DNA of 64,000 nucleotides from Vibrio agarivorans. GTDB lineage: Bacteria > Pseudomonadota > Gammaproteobacteria > Enterobacterales > Vibrionaceae. The notes under the pieces are model-generated. The model was not told where the DNA came from. It made no database searches and was given only the letters and a program-made list of their open reading frames with translations. Positions 51,642-63,544 of the stretch are shown here, piece by piece; position 1 is the first letter of the stretch, and every line of letters begins with the position of its first letter. The position numbers were made by a program, and so were the translations under genes. Location of the stretch: positions 2,018,241 to 2,082,240 of the forward strand of contig NZ_JAUFQF010000004.1 in the NCBI RefSeq assembly GCF_030409635.1, in the 5' to 3' direction.

Positions 51642-53318
51642 TTATAAAGCCCTTGCGAAATCGGGAACAAGAAGGTTTTTTTCTAGCTGTTTACAGACGG
51701 ACTTAAACTCTGCCGTCTGTATATATGGCGTCGCATTGACACGTCGGATACTCCGGTAAACCAAACTAATGCAATCGGTGCGAGACATTTTAGGCGGCAT
51801 CGTACGAGTGAGAGCAAATAGTAGTAGGCGAGGTGTCATAGTATCGACTTTATTGAGATCTAACGATTGCATAAGCAATTCAATAGCACGCTCATTTTTT
51901 CCGGCTTTAAGGAGTGTGTCAGCATCTTTACGTAGTGACTCTGCTTGCGTATAGCTGTGCTGGGTTTTGTTACGCCATTGAGCGAGATAAGATTGAATCA
52001 GCTTTGATTCCACAGGATCGTGATCTTTTAGCAGCGTTCTAATCTGTTCTTGCATACGGTTAACCTGACGATCGTTTTGCGTAAGTGCAGCTATCTTCAA
52101 TAGCTCAATACAATTGAAAAGACCCAAGGTGTCTAAAGAGGAGTCTTTCATCTTGTTTTGCGCGAGGTTAAATGCGTTAACAAACAGTTTTCGGTTTCCA
52201 TAAAGCAGTTGATAGCGAGCGATTAGCAATGACTCAGTGACATTGTAGTCACTGTGTTTGCCCCGTTTTTTCATTGCATCCACATAGAAGCGTAGTTGGG
52301 TCTGTTCTTTATTTCTAATCTCAATTTGAGAAAATTGACACTGATCCAGTAGCATTTGAGCACCAAGGTTATACGTGTCGACATGGTCAAAACGAGTTAA
52401 CTTACAATGGTTTGTCATATACTCAAAAGTTTCTTGTGCATCTGAAAATTCACATAGCGCCATTTCAATCAAGCCTAGAATCCAATAACGCTCTAAGCGC
52501 ATAGCAGAGAGCTTAATTGAACGTTTTTGACTGACCAACGCCATTTCTAGACGACTCTGCATGATTTGCACGGTTGTTTGTCTATCTAGTACTAAAGGGG
52601 CGGAGACCGAGTTTTTTGGCATGTGATCGAGAATAAACTGCGCTTGCTTGTATTGGCGTTGCTTTAGCGCGATATCAAACTGCATAAAGTAGCTAATAGG
52701 CAGATGAGTTACCTGCTGAAGGCTAACGAGGGTGTTACGCGCATCATGCAAAAGGTTGAGTTCAATTTGAGCACGGGCCTTGAGAGCTTGAGCTGCGATC
52801 AAGGTGTTCTCGTCCTCTTGAATGGTCTCTTCTGTTACCTCAAGCACTCGTTCAAAACGCCCTTGATCAAGTGCGGTATAAGCCTCACTGAGATTGGCTT
52901 TGGTTTTCACTATTGCTGGCAGTTTGTGTTTAAGAATATCATGACTGATAGGCTTAAGAAGGTAGCCATCTGGAGAGAGTTCCATAAAGCTACGAACCAC
53001 ATTGAGCGTGCCCTCGGCGCTGACCACGATATTAGTACAGTCACTAGCAATGATTTTTTCACTAACAAGCTCTTCCATTAGGTGATAACCGCTTAGGCCT
53101 GCCCCCAAGTTGTAATCGTAAAAGATGATTGCATAGTTGTGTTCGATACATAGCGCTTTCGCTTCTCTTCCGTTTTGGGCTTGGTGGACATTGCGCGCCT
53201 CAAAACCTAACTTTTGTAGAATCCCTTTCGCTGCCGAACGGTAAACAGAGCTATCATCAATAATGAGAATAGGACGTTCATGATTAAACAGATAAGGCTG
53301 AAGAAATTCTTTGACCAT
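51642..53318 (-). CDS. Receiver-TPR response regulator (VieB-like)
   Basis: A 558-residue protein. The receiver domain (about 14-135) contains ILIIDDSSVYRSAAKGIL and acceptor Asp68 in AIIFYDYNLG. The rest is helical with TPR-like repeats (TALDQGRFERVLEVTEETI, ALKQRQYKQAQFIL, KAGKNERAIELLMQSLDLN). No DNA-binding or enzymatic domain is visible, so it likely acts by protein binding. Order and architecture recall VieB of the V. cholerae VieSAB system, which modulates VieS-VieA signalling. It is first in its operon and divergent from the sensor kinase, with 140 bases between. Confidence 0.88.
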   Translation of the reverse strand: MVKEFLQPYLFNHERPILIIDDSSVYRSAAKGILQKLGFEARNVHQAQNGREAKALCIEHNYAIIFYDYNLGAGLSGYHLMEELVSEKIIASDCTNIVVSAEGTLNVVRSFMELSPDGYLLKPISHDILKHKLPAIVKTKANLSEAYTALDQGRFERVLEVTEETIQEDENTLIAAQALKARAQIELNLLHDARNTLVSLQQVTHLPISYFMQFDIALKQRQYKQAQFILDHMPKNSVSAPLVLDRQTTVQIMQSRLEMALVSQKRSIKLSAMRLERYWILGLIEMALCEFSDAQETFEYMTNHCKLTRFDHVDTYNLGAQMLLDQCQFSQIEIRNKEQTQLRFYVDAMKKRGKHSDYNVTESLLIARYQLLYGNRKLFVNAFNLAQNKMKDSSLDTLGLFNCIELLKIAALTQNDRQVNRMQEQIRTLLKDHDPVESKLIQSYLAQWRNKTQHSYTQAESLRKDADTLLKAGKNERAIELLMQSLDLNKVDTMTPRLLLFALTRTMPPKMSRTDCISLVYRSIRRVNATPYIQTAEFKSVCKQLEKNLLVPDFARAL

Positions 53319-53458
53319 AGGACGGATTACTGCATATCTTGCGTGTTAGGGCATGATTTTAGACTGGTTGGGTCTTTAACAACTGTTACTTAGATAACAG
53401 AGATGCCGAAACACTTTTCCTATAATTTTGTAACAATCAGAAGTGCTGAGGTATTTTG

Positions 53459-56400
53459 ATGGTTCAAGTTGTTCTACAAAGGTGGTTACAAGTACAAACG
53501 TTCCTGTTGTTATTGCTATGGGGAGTGTTTACGCACGCTAGTTCAGTTCAACCTGAAGCGTCAGTTCAACAGGTGACTCTCGGCTTACCAACCGACATTT
53601 TGAATCTTGATATGCAAGGGTTGCCGCTGCCTAATGATTTAGCTCTCAATAAGCAAGCGGTCACTGTTCAGGCCAAATATATTGAACTATTTTGGCAAGA
53701 GTGGGCGAGGCTGAATGACTTTGAACTAGAGATTATTTGGCAGCCCCACAGTAAGTTACTTGAGATGCTTTACAAGGATGAGATCCATATACTTGGTGTA
53801 GGCGACCAAGTAGAAGGTGTCGAGAGACTGTATCGTTCAGTGCCTTATATAGAATATAGAGCAAAGCTCTATGAGCGGGTTACACTGAAATCGAAGAGTA
53901 ATGAAGCAGCAGCATTCCACCTAGGTATTCAAAGTACGCCACCGAATACTAATGACTCATACTCGATACTCCTTCGTACAGTTGATGCTGACCACATAGC
54001 GTCGTATGTTGACAATCTTAGTTATATTTATTCAATTCGCTCACAGAAGTTAGACGAGGCATTAAAGAGAGTAGGCAAGTTTCATCATTTTAAATCTAAA
54101 TTAGACAGTACAGCTCCCCTATATGCTCGTGCGTTTGCCAAACCAAAAGATATAAGCCTCATTGTTAATTTAAACCGCTTTGTGCGCAGCGAAGAGGCGG
54201 TGGGCTTGAGACAAATATGGCTTGATCAATATGCGGCGAACCTTCCCTCAATTAAGTTATTGATTGGCAGCTATTCGCCTCGTGTGACCCAAGAACAAGA
54301 GCGATATTTAGCAAAAAACGCCGAAATACCTTATGCCTATATCGTGTCGGGTGAATCGCCTTTTTTTGAAGGAGAGGATTTGTTTCTGGATGGCTACTAT
54401 CAAGACATCATTGATGTGATTGGTAGTCATATTGGCTTTACGCCTAAACCGATTACTTTTGCATCAAGAGCAGATGCAATTGCAGCGCTTAATCGTGGCG
54501 AGGTGAAATTTATTCCTGGCATTTACTTTGAAAAGCCAGAGCTTTTAGCTGGGCTGGTCGCAACACAATCGATTGATGAAGTGGAGTTATCGTTAGTCTC
54601 TAGAGGGGTTTATCGAGGGTTGGATGAACTTAATGGAAAAGTGATTGCTGCGGTGTCTAGCTCAAATATTAACGACTTAGTATCAGAGCGATTGCCATCG
54701 AGTCCGATATTGTACTTTGATACAACGACAGATGCCCTAAGTGCAGTAGCGGATGGACGTGCTAAGGGTTTTATAGGGAATCAATTGAGTACAACTTATA
54801 TCCTCGCTAGGAATCGTTTTCACAATCTCAATAATATTTCTGTCGCAAGAGAGTTTCCTACAGGAAAAATTAGTTTAGAAGTTGATGCCAATGAAATGGA
54901 GTTGGTTGAACTATTAAACACCGCCATACAAGAGTTGGATCGAACAGTGATCGATACAGTGACAGCAAAGTGGAGATTAAGCGTTAAGCAAGTTGATATT
55001 TTCGACCATGAAGAGTTTGAGTACTACCTCTGGATATTGATCCTGATTTTTGCAGGTATGACGAGCTTTATGTTTTATCACCGAGTGCAAGTCAGGAAAA
55101 TGACTTTGGTACAAAGTCAACTAAAGCAAGCACTGAACGAAACAGAGAAAGCCCATCAACAAGCCAAGCAGTTAGCAAAAGCCAAGACAGAATTTTTAGC
55201 CAAAATGAGTCATGAGATACGCACCCCTATGAATGGTGTATTAGGTATGGCTGAAGCACTTACATTTAGTCAGTTATCAGGAGAGCAGAAAGACCAGCTC
55301 GAAGTGCTGTCGGGCTCAGCCTACAACCTCATGTCTTTGCTCAATGATGTTTTGGACTTTTCTAAAATGGAAGCGGGAAAGATGACGTTGTCTCCTGTTC
55401 CTACTGAGTTATATCGCCTTCTAAATCAGGCGGCCGCGAATTTTGAGTTCAGTGCCAGAGAGAAGGGGGTAAACCTCAATATTAAAGTTCCCAGCAACAT
55501 GGAATCACGTACTTATAATATTGACCCCGTTCGTTGGCTGCAGGTCATTAACAATTTGCTTTCCAATGCGACCAAATTTACTCAGGAAGGATTTGTTGAA
55601 GTTAGTGTTGAGACTATAGAGTCCTCGTTAAATGAAGATGGCACCTTTGCCGATAAGTTGAGATTACAGGTTAGGGATAGTGGGATTGGTTTGTCTAAAA
55701 CACAATTAGAGAAACTTTTTAGGCCGTTTGTCCAAGCTGATGATCATATCAGCCGACGCTTTGGAGGAAGTGGATTAGGCTTAAGTATCTGCCAAGAAAT
55801 CGTGGATGCTATGGATGGGAAAATAGAGGTATCTTCGATCGAAACTGTTGGCACTGTATTTAGTATTATCATTGTTGCTCAACGATTGACGGATGATTTA
55901 CCCACACGAGATAGAAGCCAATTAATCTACAGTAATTTAGCAGAGTTAGGCCTTTCGATTTTGCTGGTTGAAGATAATTTAGTGAACCAAAAGGTATTAA
56001 TTGGTCAGCTTGCTAAATTAGGTCTTGAGTGCACAATAGCAAATAATGGCGCAGAAGGTTTTGAATATTATCAACAACAGCATTTTGATATTGTCCTCTC
56101 AGATTGCCACATGCCAGTGATGGATGGTATTGAACTAGCAAAGAAATTGAACCTTCTACCAAAGAGAGTACAGTCATATTTAGTCGTAATTACTGCGGAC
56201 GTATTCAGTGACCTAGAGTTTGATCTTGATGAGGTTGGTTTTGATGGTTTTATATCAAAACCTTGTACAATTAATGATTTATCTGAGGTTGTGCTGAAAG
56301 CTAATGAGCATTTGCATGGTCAAAAGTGCTACCCGATACCTGAGTCAAGCGACGACGTTCCAAGTTTTGTAGGGGTAAATGAAAACTGGTTAGATGACCT

Positions 56401-56809
56401 CGGGATTACTTCCCAACTAGTTGATATTGATGATGTGCCACCTAATCCTATAGTGCTATCTGAGCGTTTTAACGCCTCTAAAATATTAGAACTTAATGGC
56501 GATGATATGGAAATCACCCTAGATGTACTAAATGATTTTCTTAACTCTTACCAAGAAGATATGGATACATTAAAGAACGCAATTAAAGTGAATAACCCTA
56601 TATTAATTAAAGAGGCAGCACATAAGTTGAAGGGTGTATTTATGTATCTAGGTTGTGGGCCTGCATATCAATTAGCTAAACAAATTGAAAAACAATCAGA
56701 CCGTTCAAACGGTCAAATAATGGAAGAAAATTATCACACTCTTGAACAGGAAGTTGAAAAAGCAATAGTGGAAGTGAGTGAGTTTATAACAAGTAAAAGT
56801 AAAGGTTAA
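53459..56809 (+). CDS. Hybrid sensor kinase with two periplasmic SBP domains (VieS-like)
   Basis: A 1116-residue inner-membrane kinase. I start at ATG 53459, with GAGG 8 bases upstream. A signal/anchor (about 8-28) is followed by two solute-binding-like periplasmic domains (about 35-265 and 268-510) and a membrane helix near 522-542. HisKA has His585 in KMSHEIRTPMNG. The ATPase domain has NNLLSNATKF, DSGIGL and GGSGLGLSI. The receiver has Asp882 in VLSDCHMPVMDG. The HPt domain has His1055 in AAHKLKGVF. The layout is that of VieS/BvgS-type phosphorelays and suits the divergent REC-EAL and REC-TPR regulators. Confidence 0.93.
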   Translation: MVQVVLQRWLQVQTFLLLLLWGVFTHASSVQPEASVQQVTLGLPTDILNLDMQGLPLPNDLALNKQAVTVQAKYIELFWQEWARLNDFELEIIWQPHSKLLEMLYKDEIHILGVGDQVEGVERLYRSVPYIEYRAKLYERVTLKSKSNEAAAFHLGIQSTPPNTNDSYSILLRTVDADHIASYVDNLSYIYSIRSQKLDEALKRVGKFHHFKSKLDSTAPLYARAFAKPKDISLIVNLNRFVRSEEAVGLRQIWLDQYAANLPSIKLLIGSYSPRVTQEQERYLAKNAEIPYAYIVSGESPFFEGEDLFLDGYYQDIIDVIGSHIGFTPKPITFASRADAIAALNRGEVKFIPGIYFEKPELLAGLVATQSIDEVELSLVSRGVYRGLDELNGKVIAAVSSSNINDLVSERLPSSPILYFDTTTDALSAVADGRAKGFIGNQLSTTYILARNRFHNLNNISVAREFPTGKISLEVDANEMELVELLNTAIQELDRTVIDTVTAKWRLSVKQVDIFDHEEFEYYLWILILIFAGMTSFMFYHRVQVRKMTLVQSQLKQALNETEKAHQQAKQLAKAKTEFLAKMSHEIRTPMNGVLGMAEALTFSQLSGEQKDQLEVLSGSAYNLMSLLNDVLDFSKMEAGKMTLSPVPTELYRLLNQAAANFEFSAREKGVNLNIKVPSNMESRTYNIDPVRWLQVINNLLSNATKFTQEGFVEVSVETIESSLNEDGTFADKLRLQVRDSGIGLSKTQLEKLFRPFVQADDHISRRFGGSGLGLSICQEIVDAMDGKIEVSSIETVGTVFSIIIVAQRLTDDLPTRDRSQLIYSNLAELGLSILLVEDNLVNQKVLIGQLAKLGLECTIANNGAEGFEYYQQQHFDIVLSDCHMPVMDGIELAKKLNLLPKRVQSYLVVITADVFSDLEFDLDEVGFDGFISKPCTINDLSEVVLKANEHLHGQKCYPIPESSDDVPSFVGVNENWLDDLGITSQLVDIDDVPPNPIVLSERFNASKILELNGDDMEITLDVLNDFLNSYQEDMDTLKNAIKVNNPILIKEAAHKLKGVFMYLGCGPAYQLAKQIEKQSDRSNGQIMEENYHTLEQEVEKAIVEVSEFITSKSKG

Positions 56810-56814
56810 CCTCC

Positions 56815-58197
56815 GTGGAAAAAGAAGAAAAATCCTATTCGCTGGTTAGAAATATAAAGTTAGTTTACGTTCTTGCCTTCTCTGTTGTGTCAATGTTCTA
56901 TGTGCTTTCGGTAATAACAATCAGTTATTACGAGAGAAAGGCGGGAGTCGAGCACCAGGTGGAAGATCTAACGTCGTTTATTTTAGGGTATTACACGAAC
57001 TCAGGATCAATTTATCATCAGGACTTTAAAGTCGGGTTATCAACCTCTTTTGTCAAGGATATTTTAGAGAGAGAGGACTACGAGCAACTTGAGAGTATGA
57101 TTCGTGAACGTCGGCTAGCAAGAAGCTCGGACTTTGTCGTTTTACTCGATGATGGACAACCCGATTTTATAGTTAATCGTTACAACTACAATATGTATCG
57201 CCAACTGCTCAGTAAGTTATCTGATCCTGAAGTATTAAGTAAGATTTTAACGAAAACGGAAGTACTCATCGTGTTCAACGGTCGCGTGATCAGTGCTGCT
57301 AACCTGCCTTTAAAGGGGAGTACAGAGCGTTATATATTAGCCTTCTCTGAGGTGACGAGTAATGTACTAAATCGCTATACCTCCTTCATGAGCCAGCGTT
57401 TCTATATCGAAAACATTACCGCAAACTCTCAAGTCGTTAATATTATTGACCTATCAAAGCAGGTTGACGTGAGGCTAGAGACCCTTAAATTCGAATCAAA
57501 TCAATACGTGTCAAGGTCCGGGCTTTATCAAGCTGATCAACATTATTTTGATTTGATTATGTATGAAGATTATTCGATCGCTAATGTAAATACGGCAACC
57601 TGGGTAGCGATTATCTCCTTACCATTGGGTGCAATATTGATCACTGGCATTTGGCTTCTCTTCAGCCGACGCAATCTTGAGCCTGTGACAAACATGGTTC
57701 AGAGCCTGCGACGAAGCTCATCGATTGATATAGACAGCGGTCCAGATGAGTTACTCGTATTCAGTCGTAACTACAAAAGCTTGGCGAAAGAGCTAGAGTC
57801 AAAAAATCACTTCAATGAATTATTAATCGGTAGCATCACTGATATGATCTTTACCGTTGATGATAAGGGGCAGGTTAACTTTGCAAATGATGCTGCGCTT
57901 GATTGGCTTGGTTTAGATATGGTGTCTATTGAAGGCCGGCAGGCGAGCTTACTTTTCTCAAATATGGATAGGGATTCATCAGATGTGGCGACATGGATAC
58001 ATCGTGTCAGTGAACGCAACGAAACCGTGAAAGCTCAAGGTGACTTAGTTCCAATTACTGGTAGAGAATGGATCTATCAATGTGAGATTACTTGCCAGCC
58101 ACTAGATAGAAACGCTCGGCGCTCTTCGGCTATGGTGATTATAAAAGTGCTAGAGCGCATCGAGATAGAGAGCTATATGCGAGTACAAAAAGTGTAA
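56815..58197 (+). CDS. Membrane PAS-domain sensor without an output domain
   Basis: A 460-residue protein with a GTG start 5 bases after the kinase stop, so likely cotranscribed. Membrane helices at about 14-38 and 260-284 enclose a periplasmic sensor domain (about 40-258). A HAMP-like linker (RRNLEPVTNMVQSLRRSS) follows. A PAS domain comes next at about 335-445 (ITDMIFTVDDKGQVNFANDAAL, EITCQPLDRNARRSS). The protein stops after the PAS domain: no kinase, GGDEF or EAL motif is present. It may modulate the neighbouring kinase, or be a truncated receptor. Confidence 0.82.
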   Translation: MEKEEKSYSLVRNIKLVYVLAFSVVSMFYVLSVITISYYERKAGVEHQVEDLTSFILGYYTNSGSIYHQDFKVGLSTSFVKDILEREDYEQLESMIRERRLARSSDFVVLLDDGQPDFIVNRYNYNMYRQLLSKLSDPEVLSKILTKTEVLIVFNGRVISAANLPLKGSTERYILAFSEVTSNVLNRYTSFMSQRFYIENITANSQVVNIIDLSKQVDVRLETLKFESNQYVSRSGLYQADQHYFDLIMYEDYSIANVNTATWVAIISLPLGAILITGIWLLFSRRNLEPVTNMVQSLRRSSSIDIDSGPDELLVFSRNYKSLAKELESKNHFNELLIGSITDMIFTVDDKGQVNFANDAALDWLGLDMVSIEGRQASLLFSNMDRDSSDVATWIHRVSERNETVKAQGDLVPITGREWIYQCEITCQPLDRNARRSSAMVIIKVLERIEIESYMRVQKV

Positions 58198-58293
58198 CTT
58201 AAAAAGTTGCAAAAAAACGAATCAAAAGTGTTGAAAATTCATTTCACCTTAGTTAGTGTGTTGAACATAGTGTTAAGGAAAGAAACTTTAGTT

Positions 58294-58341
58294 ATGCGTA
58301 CATTTGGAATGAACATTCATCATCACCATCACCCAATTTAG
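58294..58341 (+). CDS. hisL: his operon leader peptide HisL
   Basis: A 15-residue ORF, MRTFGMNIHHHHHPI, with five consecutive His codons. TTAAGGAAAG lies upstream. Ribosome stalling at these codons when charged tRNA-His is scarce prevents the downstream terminator from forming, so the his genes are transcribed. Confidence 0.95.
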   Translation: MRTFGMNIHHHHHPI

Positions 58342-58415
58342 TCTTTCGGGCGATGTACGCGTACCCGGGAGACAGGTTACTCCCGGTGGTTTGAATCTCA
58401 TACTAACAAGATACC

Positions 58416-58452
58416 AACCCTCGGGAGACTCAATCTCTCGAGGGTTTTTTGC
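58416..58452 (+). terminator. his attenuator terminator
   Basis: AACCCTCGGGAGA pairs with TCTCTCGAGGGTT (one G-U) around a 5-base loop, followed by six T. It lies between hisL and hisG. The segment ACCCGGGAGACAGGT and TACTCCCGGTGG just upstream supplies the competing pairings. Confidence 0.93.
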
Positions 58453-58500
58453 TTTTATCAGGTTTGAAAAATTATACAAAATAGGAACAGGGATTTCGTC

Positions 58501-59397
58501 ATGACAACACAGCGTTTAAGAATTGCGATTCAAAAGAAAGGCCGCCTAAGTAAAGAGTGCCAAGATCTACTTAAGAAGTGCGGTGTAAAATTCAACATCA
58601 TGGGTGAGCGTCTTGTCGTTCACTCTCTGAACATGCCGATTGACCTTCTGTTGGTTCGTGATGATGACATTCCTGGTCTTATCATGGATGGTGTCGTTGA
58701 CCTTGGTTTTATTGGTGAGAATGAGCTGGAAGAAGTTCGTCTTGACCGTAAAGCACTCGGTGAGCCGTGTGAATTTGTTCCTCTACGTCGCCTTGATTTT
58801 GGCGGCTGCCGTCTCTCTATTGCTATTAACAAAGATCAAGAATACAACGGCCCTCAAGATCTTGCAGGCAAGCGTATCGCCACGACTTACCCTCAGCTTC
58901 TTAAAGCCTACATGGATGAGCAGGGGGTTCCGTTCTCAACTTGTATGCTAACTGGCTCTGTTGAAGTTGCTCCACGTGCAGGTCTTGCCGATGCAATTGC
59001 AGACTTGGTGTCTACGGGGGCAACGCTAGAAGCTAATGGTCTTAAAGAAGCCGAAATCATCTTCCAGTCTAAAGCAACGCTCATTAAACGTACTGGCGAA
59101 TTTGAGCTTGAACGTGAAGCATTGATTGAGAAGCTATTGACGCGTATGCAAGGCGTTCAGCAAGCTAAAGAGTCGAAATACATCATGCTGCATGCACCAG
59201 TGGATAAGCTAGAGCAAGTGAAAGCGCTACTACCGGGTGCAGAAGATCCAACCGTGCTTCCTCTCTCTTCTGACAAAGAAAAAGTGGCTATTCACCTTGT
59301 CAGTACAGAAAACCTATTCTGGGAAACAATGGAGCAGCTTAAAGAGTTAGGTGCAAGCTCGATCCTTGTTCTTCCGATTGAAAAAATGATGGGGTAA
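58501..59397 (+). CDS. hisG: ATP phosphoribosyltransferase HisG
   Basis: A 298-residue enzyme catalysing the first step of histidine synthesis, joining ATP and PRPP. This is the long, feedback-regulated form. Visible features are [20 protein letters not shown], the conserved [27 protein letters not shown], and the PRPP-binding region [22 protein letters not shown]. The C-terminal regulatory domain (about 225-298) contains [14 protein letters not shown] and ends [13 protein letters not shown]. It is first in the attenuator-controlled operon; hisD begins 4 bases later. Confidence 0.97.
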   Translation: MTTQRLRIAIQKKGRLSKECQDLLKKCGVKFNIMGERLVVHSLNMPIDLLLVRDDDIPGLIMDGVVDLGFIGENELEEVRLDRKALGEPCEFVPLRRLDFGGCRLSIAINKDQEYNGPQDLAGKRIATTYPQLLKAYMDEQGVPFSTCMLTGSVEVAPRAGLADAIADLVSTGATLEANGLKEAEIIFQSKATLIKRTGEFELEREALIEKLLTRMQGVQQAKESKYIMLHAPVDKLEQVKALLPGAEDPTVLPLSSDKEKVAIHLVSTENLFWETMEQLKELGASSILVLPIEKMMG

Positions 59398-59401
59398 GGC
59401 G

Positions 59402-61740
<2,339 letters not shown>

Positions 61741-61827
61741 ATAGAAAACCGGCAAATAAAGAACACCAATAGGCTGGTGGCCATGAGCATGCTAGCCTGT
61801 TAAAAAAATTGAAATAAGGAAGTTCGC

Positions 61828-62901
61828 GTGAGCAAGCAACAAAAAATTCTATTTATTGACCGAGACGGCACCTTAATTGTTGAGCCGCCAGTTGATTTCC
61901 AAGTTGATCGTCTAGACAAGCTAAAACTTGAGCCGTTGGTTATCCCGAGCTTGTTAGCGTTGCAAGATGCAGGCTATCGTTTAGTGATGGTGACTAACCA
62001 AGATGGTTTAGGCACAGACAGCTATCCACAAGCTGATTTCGACGCACCACATAATATGATGATGGAGATTTTTGAATCTCAAGGTGTAAAGTTTGATGAT
62101 GTTCTAATTTGTCCTCACTTTGAAGAAGATAACTGCTCTTGCCGCAAGCCAAAATTGGGTATGGTGAAAGAGTATCTTCAGGGTGGCAAAGTGGATTTTC
62201 AACACTCAGTGGTGATTGGCGATCGTCAAACGGATCTACAGCTGGCTGAGAATATGGCCATTCGCGGTATTCAGTACAACCCGGAAACAATGGGTTGGCC
62301 ACAAATCCTTAAAGACCTGACGGTGAAAGCGCGCACAGCAGAAGTGGTGCGTACAACCAAAGAGACGGACATTAAAGTGTTTGTGAACCTTGATGAGCAG
62401 GGCGGTAACGAAATTTCGACTGGTCTAGGTTTCTTTGATCACATGCTTGATCAAATCGCGACTCACGGTGGCTTCCAAATGAAGTGCCAAGTCGAGGGTG
62501 ATTTGCACATTGATGATCACCACACAATTGAAGACACTGCATTAGCGTTAGGCCAAGCTCTGAAGGATGCATTGGGTGATAAGCGTGGTATTGGCCGCTT
62601 TGGCTTTAGCTTACCGATGGATGAGTGTCTTGCTCAATGTGGCCTAGATCTTTCTGGTCGTCCATATCTTAAATTTGAAGCAGAGTTCAGTCGTGAACAG
62701 GTGGGTGACTTGTCGACAGAGATGGTGGTTCACTTTTTCCGTTCACTGACCGACACACTGGCGTGTACGCTGCACCTCTCTTCAAACGGTGATAATGATC
62801 ACCACATCATTGAGAGCCTCTTCAAAGCCTTTGGTCGTACACTTCGTCAAGCGGTAAAAGTTGAAGGCAATGAGCTACCAAGCAGTAAAGGCGTATTGTA
62901 A
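61828..62901 (+). CDS. hisB: Bifunctional histidinol phosphatase / IGP dehydratase HisB
   Basis: A 357-residue fusion. The N-terminal HAD phosphatase (about 1-165) has [13 protein letters not shown] with Asp11 and Asp13, the zinc cluster [15 protein letters not shown], and [13 protein letters not shown]. The C-terminal dehydratase (about 168-357) has metal-binding His clusters in [29 protein letters not shown] and [16 protein letters not shown]. It performs the sixth and eighth steps of histidine synthesis. GTG start with AAGGA 7 bases upstream. This fusion is standard in gammaproteobacteria. Confidence 0.97.
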   Translation: MSKQQKILFIDRDGTLIVEPPVDFQVDRLDKLKLEPLVIPSLLALQDAGYRLVMVTNQDGLGTDSYPQADFDAPHNMMMEIFESQGVKFDDVLICPHFEEDNCSCRKPKLGMVKEYLQGGKVDFQHSVVIGDRQTDLQLAENMAIRGIQYNPETMGWPQILKDLTVKARTAEVVRTTKETDIKVFVNLDEQGGNEISTGLGFFDHMLDQIATHGGFQMKCQVEGDLHIDDHHTIEDTALALGQALKDALGDKRGIGRFGFSLPMDECLAQCGLDLSGRPYLKFEAEFSREQVGDLSTEMVVHFFRSLTDTLACTLHLSSNGDNDHHIIESLFKAFGRTLRQAVKVEGNELPSSKGVL

Positions 62902-62911
62902 GGAAGATACA

Positions 62912-63526
62912 ATGACAGAACAAAAAGTCGTCATTATTGACACAGGATGTGCCAACGTTTCATCCGTAAAATTTGCCATCGAACGTCTCGGCTACGATGT
63001 ATCAATCTCCAAAGACCCTGAAGTGGTGCTAGCCGCTGACAAGCTGTTTTTACCAGGTGTTGGTACGGCAAGCGAGGCGATGAAAAACCTTGAAGAGCGT
63101 GACCTAATTGGTTTGGTTAAGCGTGTTGAAAAACCACTGCTTGGCATCTGCCTTGGCATGCAACTACTCGGTAAGCTTTCACAAGAGAAAGGACAAAAAG
63201 CCGACGAGCTGGTGGAGTGTTTAGGTCTTTGTGATGGTGAAGTTCGCCTGTTAGAAACTGGCGATCTACCGCTTCCACATATGGGCTGGAATACTGTCAC
63301 CTCAACACCAGAGCACCCGTTGTTTAAAGGTATCGAAGAGGGCGAGTATTTCTATTTTGTACACAGTTTTGCGATGCCTGTCGGCGACTACACGATTGCG
63401 AGTTGTGATTATGGCAAGCCATTCACGGCAGCGGTACAAAGTGGTAATTACTACGGGGTACAGTTTCACCCGGAGCGCTCTTCAAAAGCGGGCTCGACAT
63501 TGATCAAGAACTTCTTAGAGCTTTAA
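62912..63526 (+). CDS. hisH: Imidazole glycerol phosphate synthase glutaminase subunit HisH
   Basis: A 204-residue class I glutamine amidotransferase that feeds ammonia to HisF. The ATG at 62912 follows AGGAAG; an earlier in-frame codon inside hisB is rejected. The catalytic triad is Cys80 in [12 protein letters not shown], with His186 and Glu188 in [22 protein letters not shown] and PHMGWNTV are typical HisH segments. It lies 10 bases after hisB and 18 bases before hisA. Confidence 0.97.
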   Translation: MTEQKVVIIDTGCANVSSVKFAIERLGYDVSISKDPEVVLAADKLFLPGVGTASEAMKNLEERDLIGLVKRVEKPLLGICLGMQLLGKLSQEKGQKADELVECLGLCDGEVRLLETGDLPLPHMGWNTVTSTPEHPLFKGIEEGEYFYFVHSFAMPVGDYTIASCDYGKPFTAAVQSGNYYGVQFHPERSSKAGSTLIKNFLEL

Positions 63527-63544
63527 GAATAAGGATATTAACCA

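Noticed and set aside
62861..62911. Earlier start for hisH inside hisB
   Set aside because: The ATG at 62912 has AGGAAG at proper spacing and gives the conserved family start.
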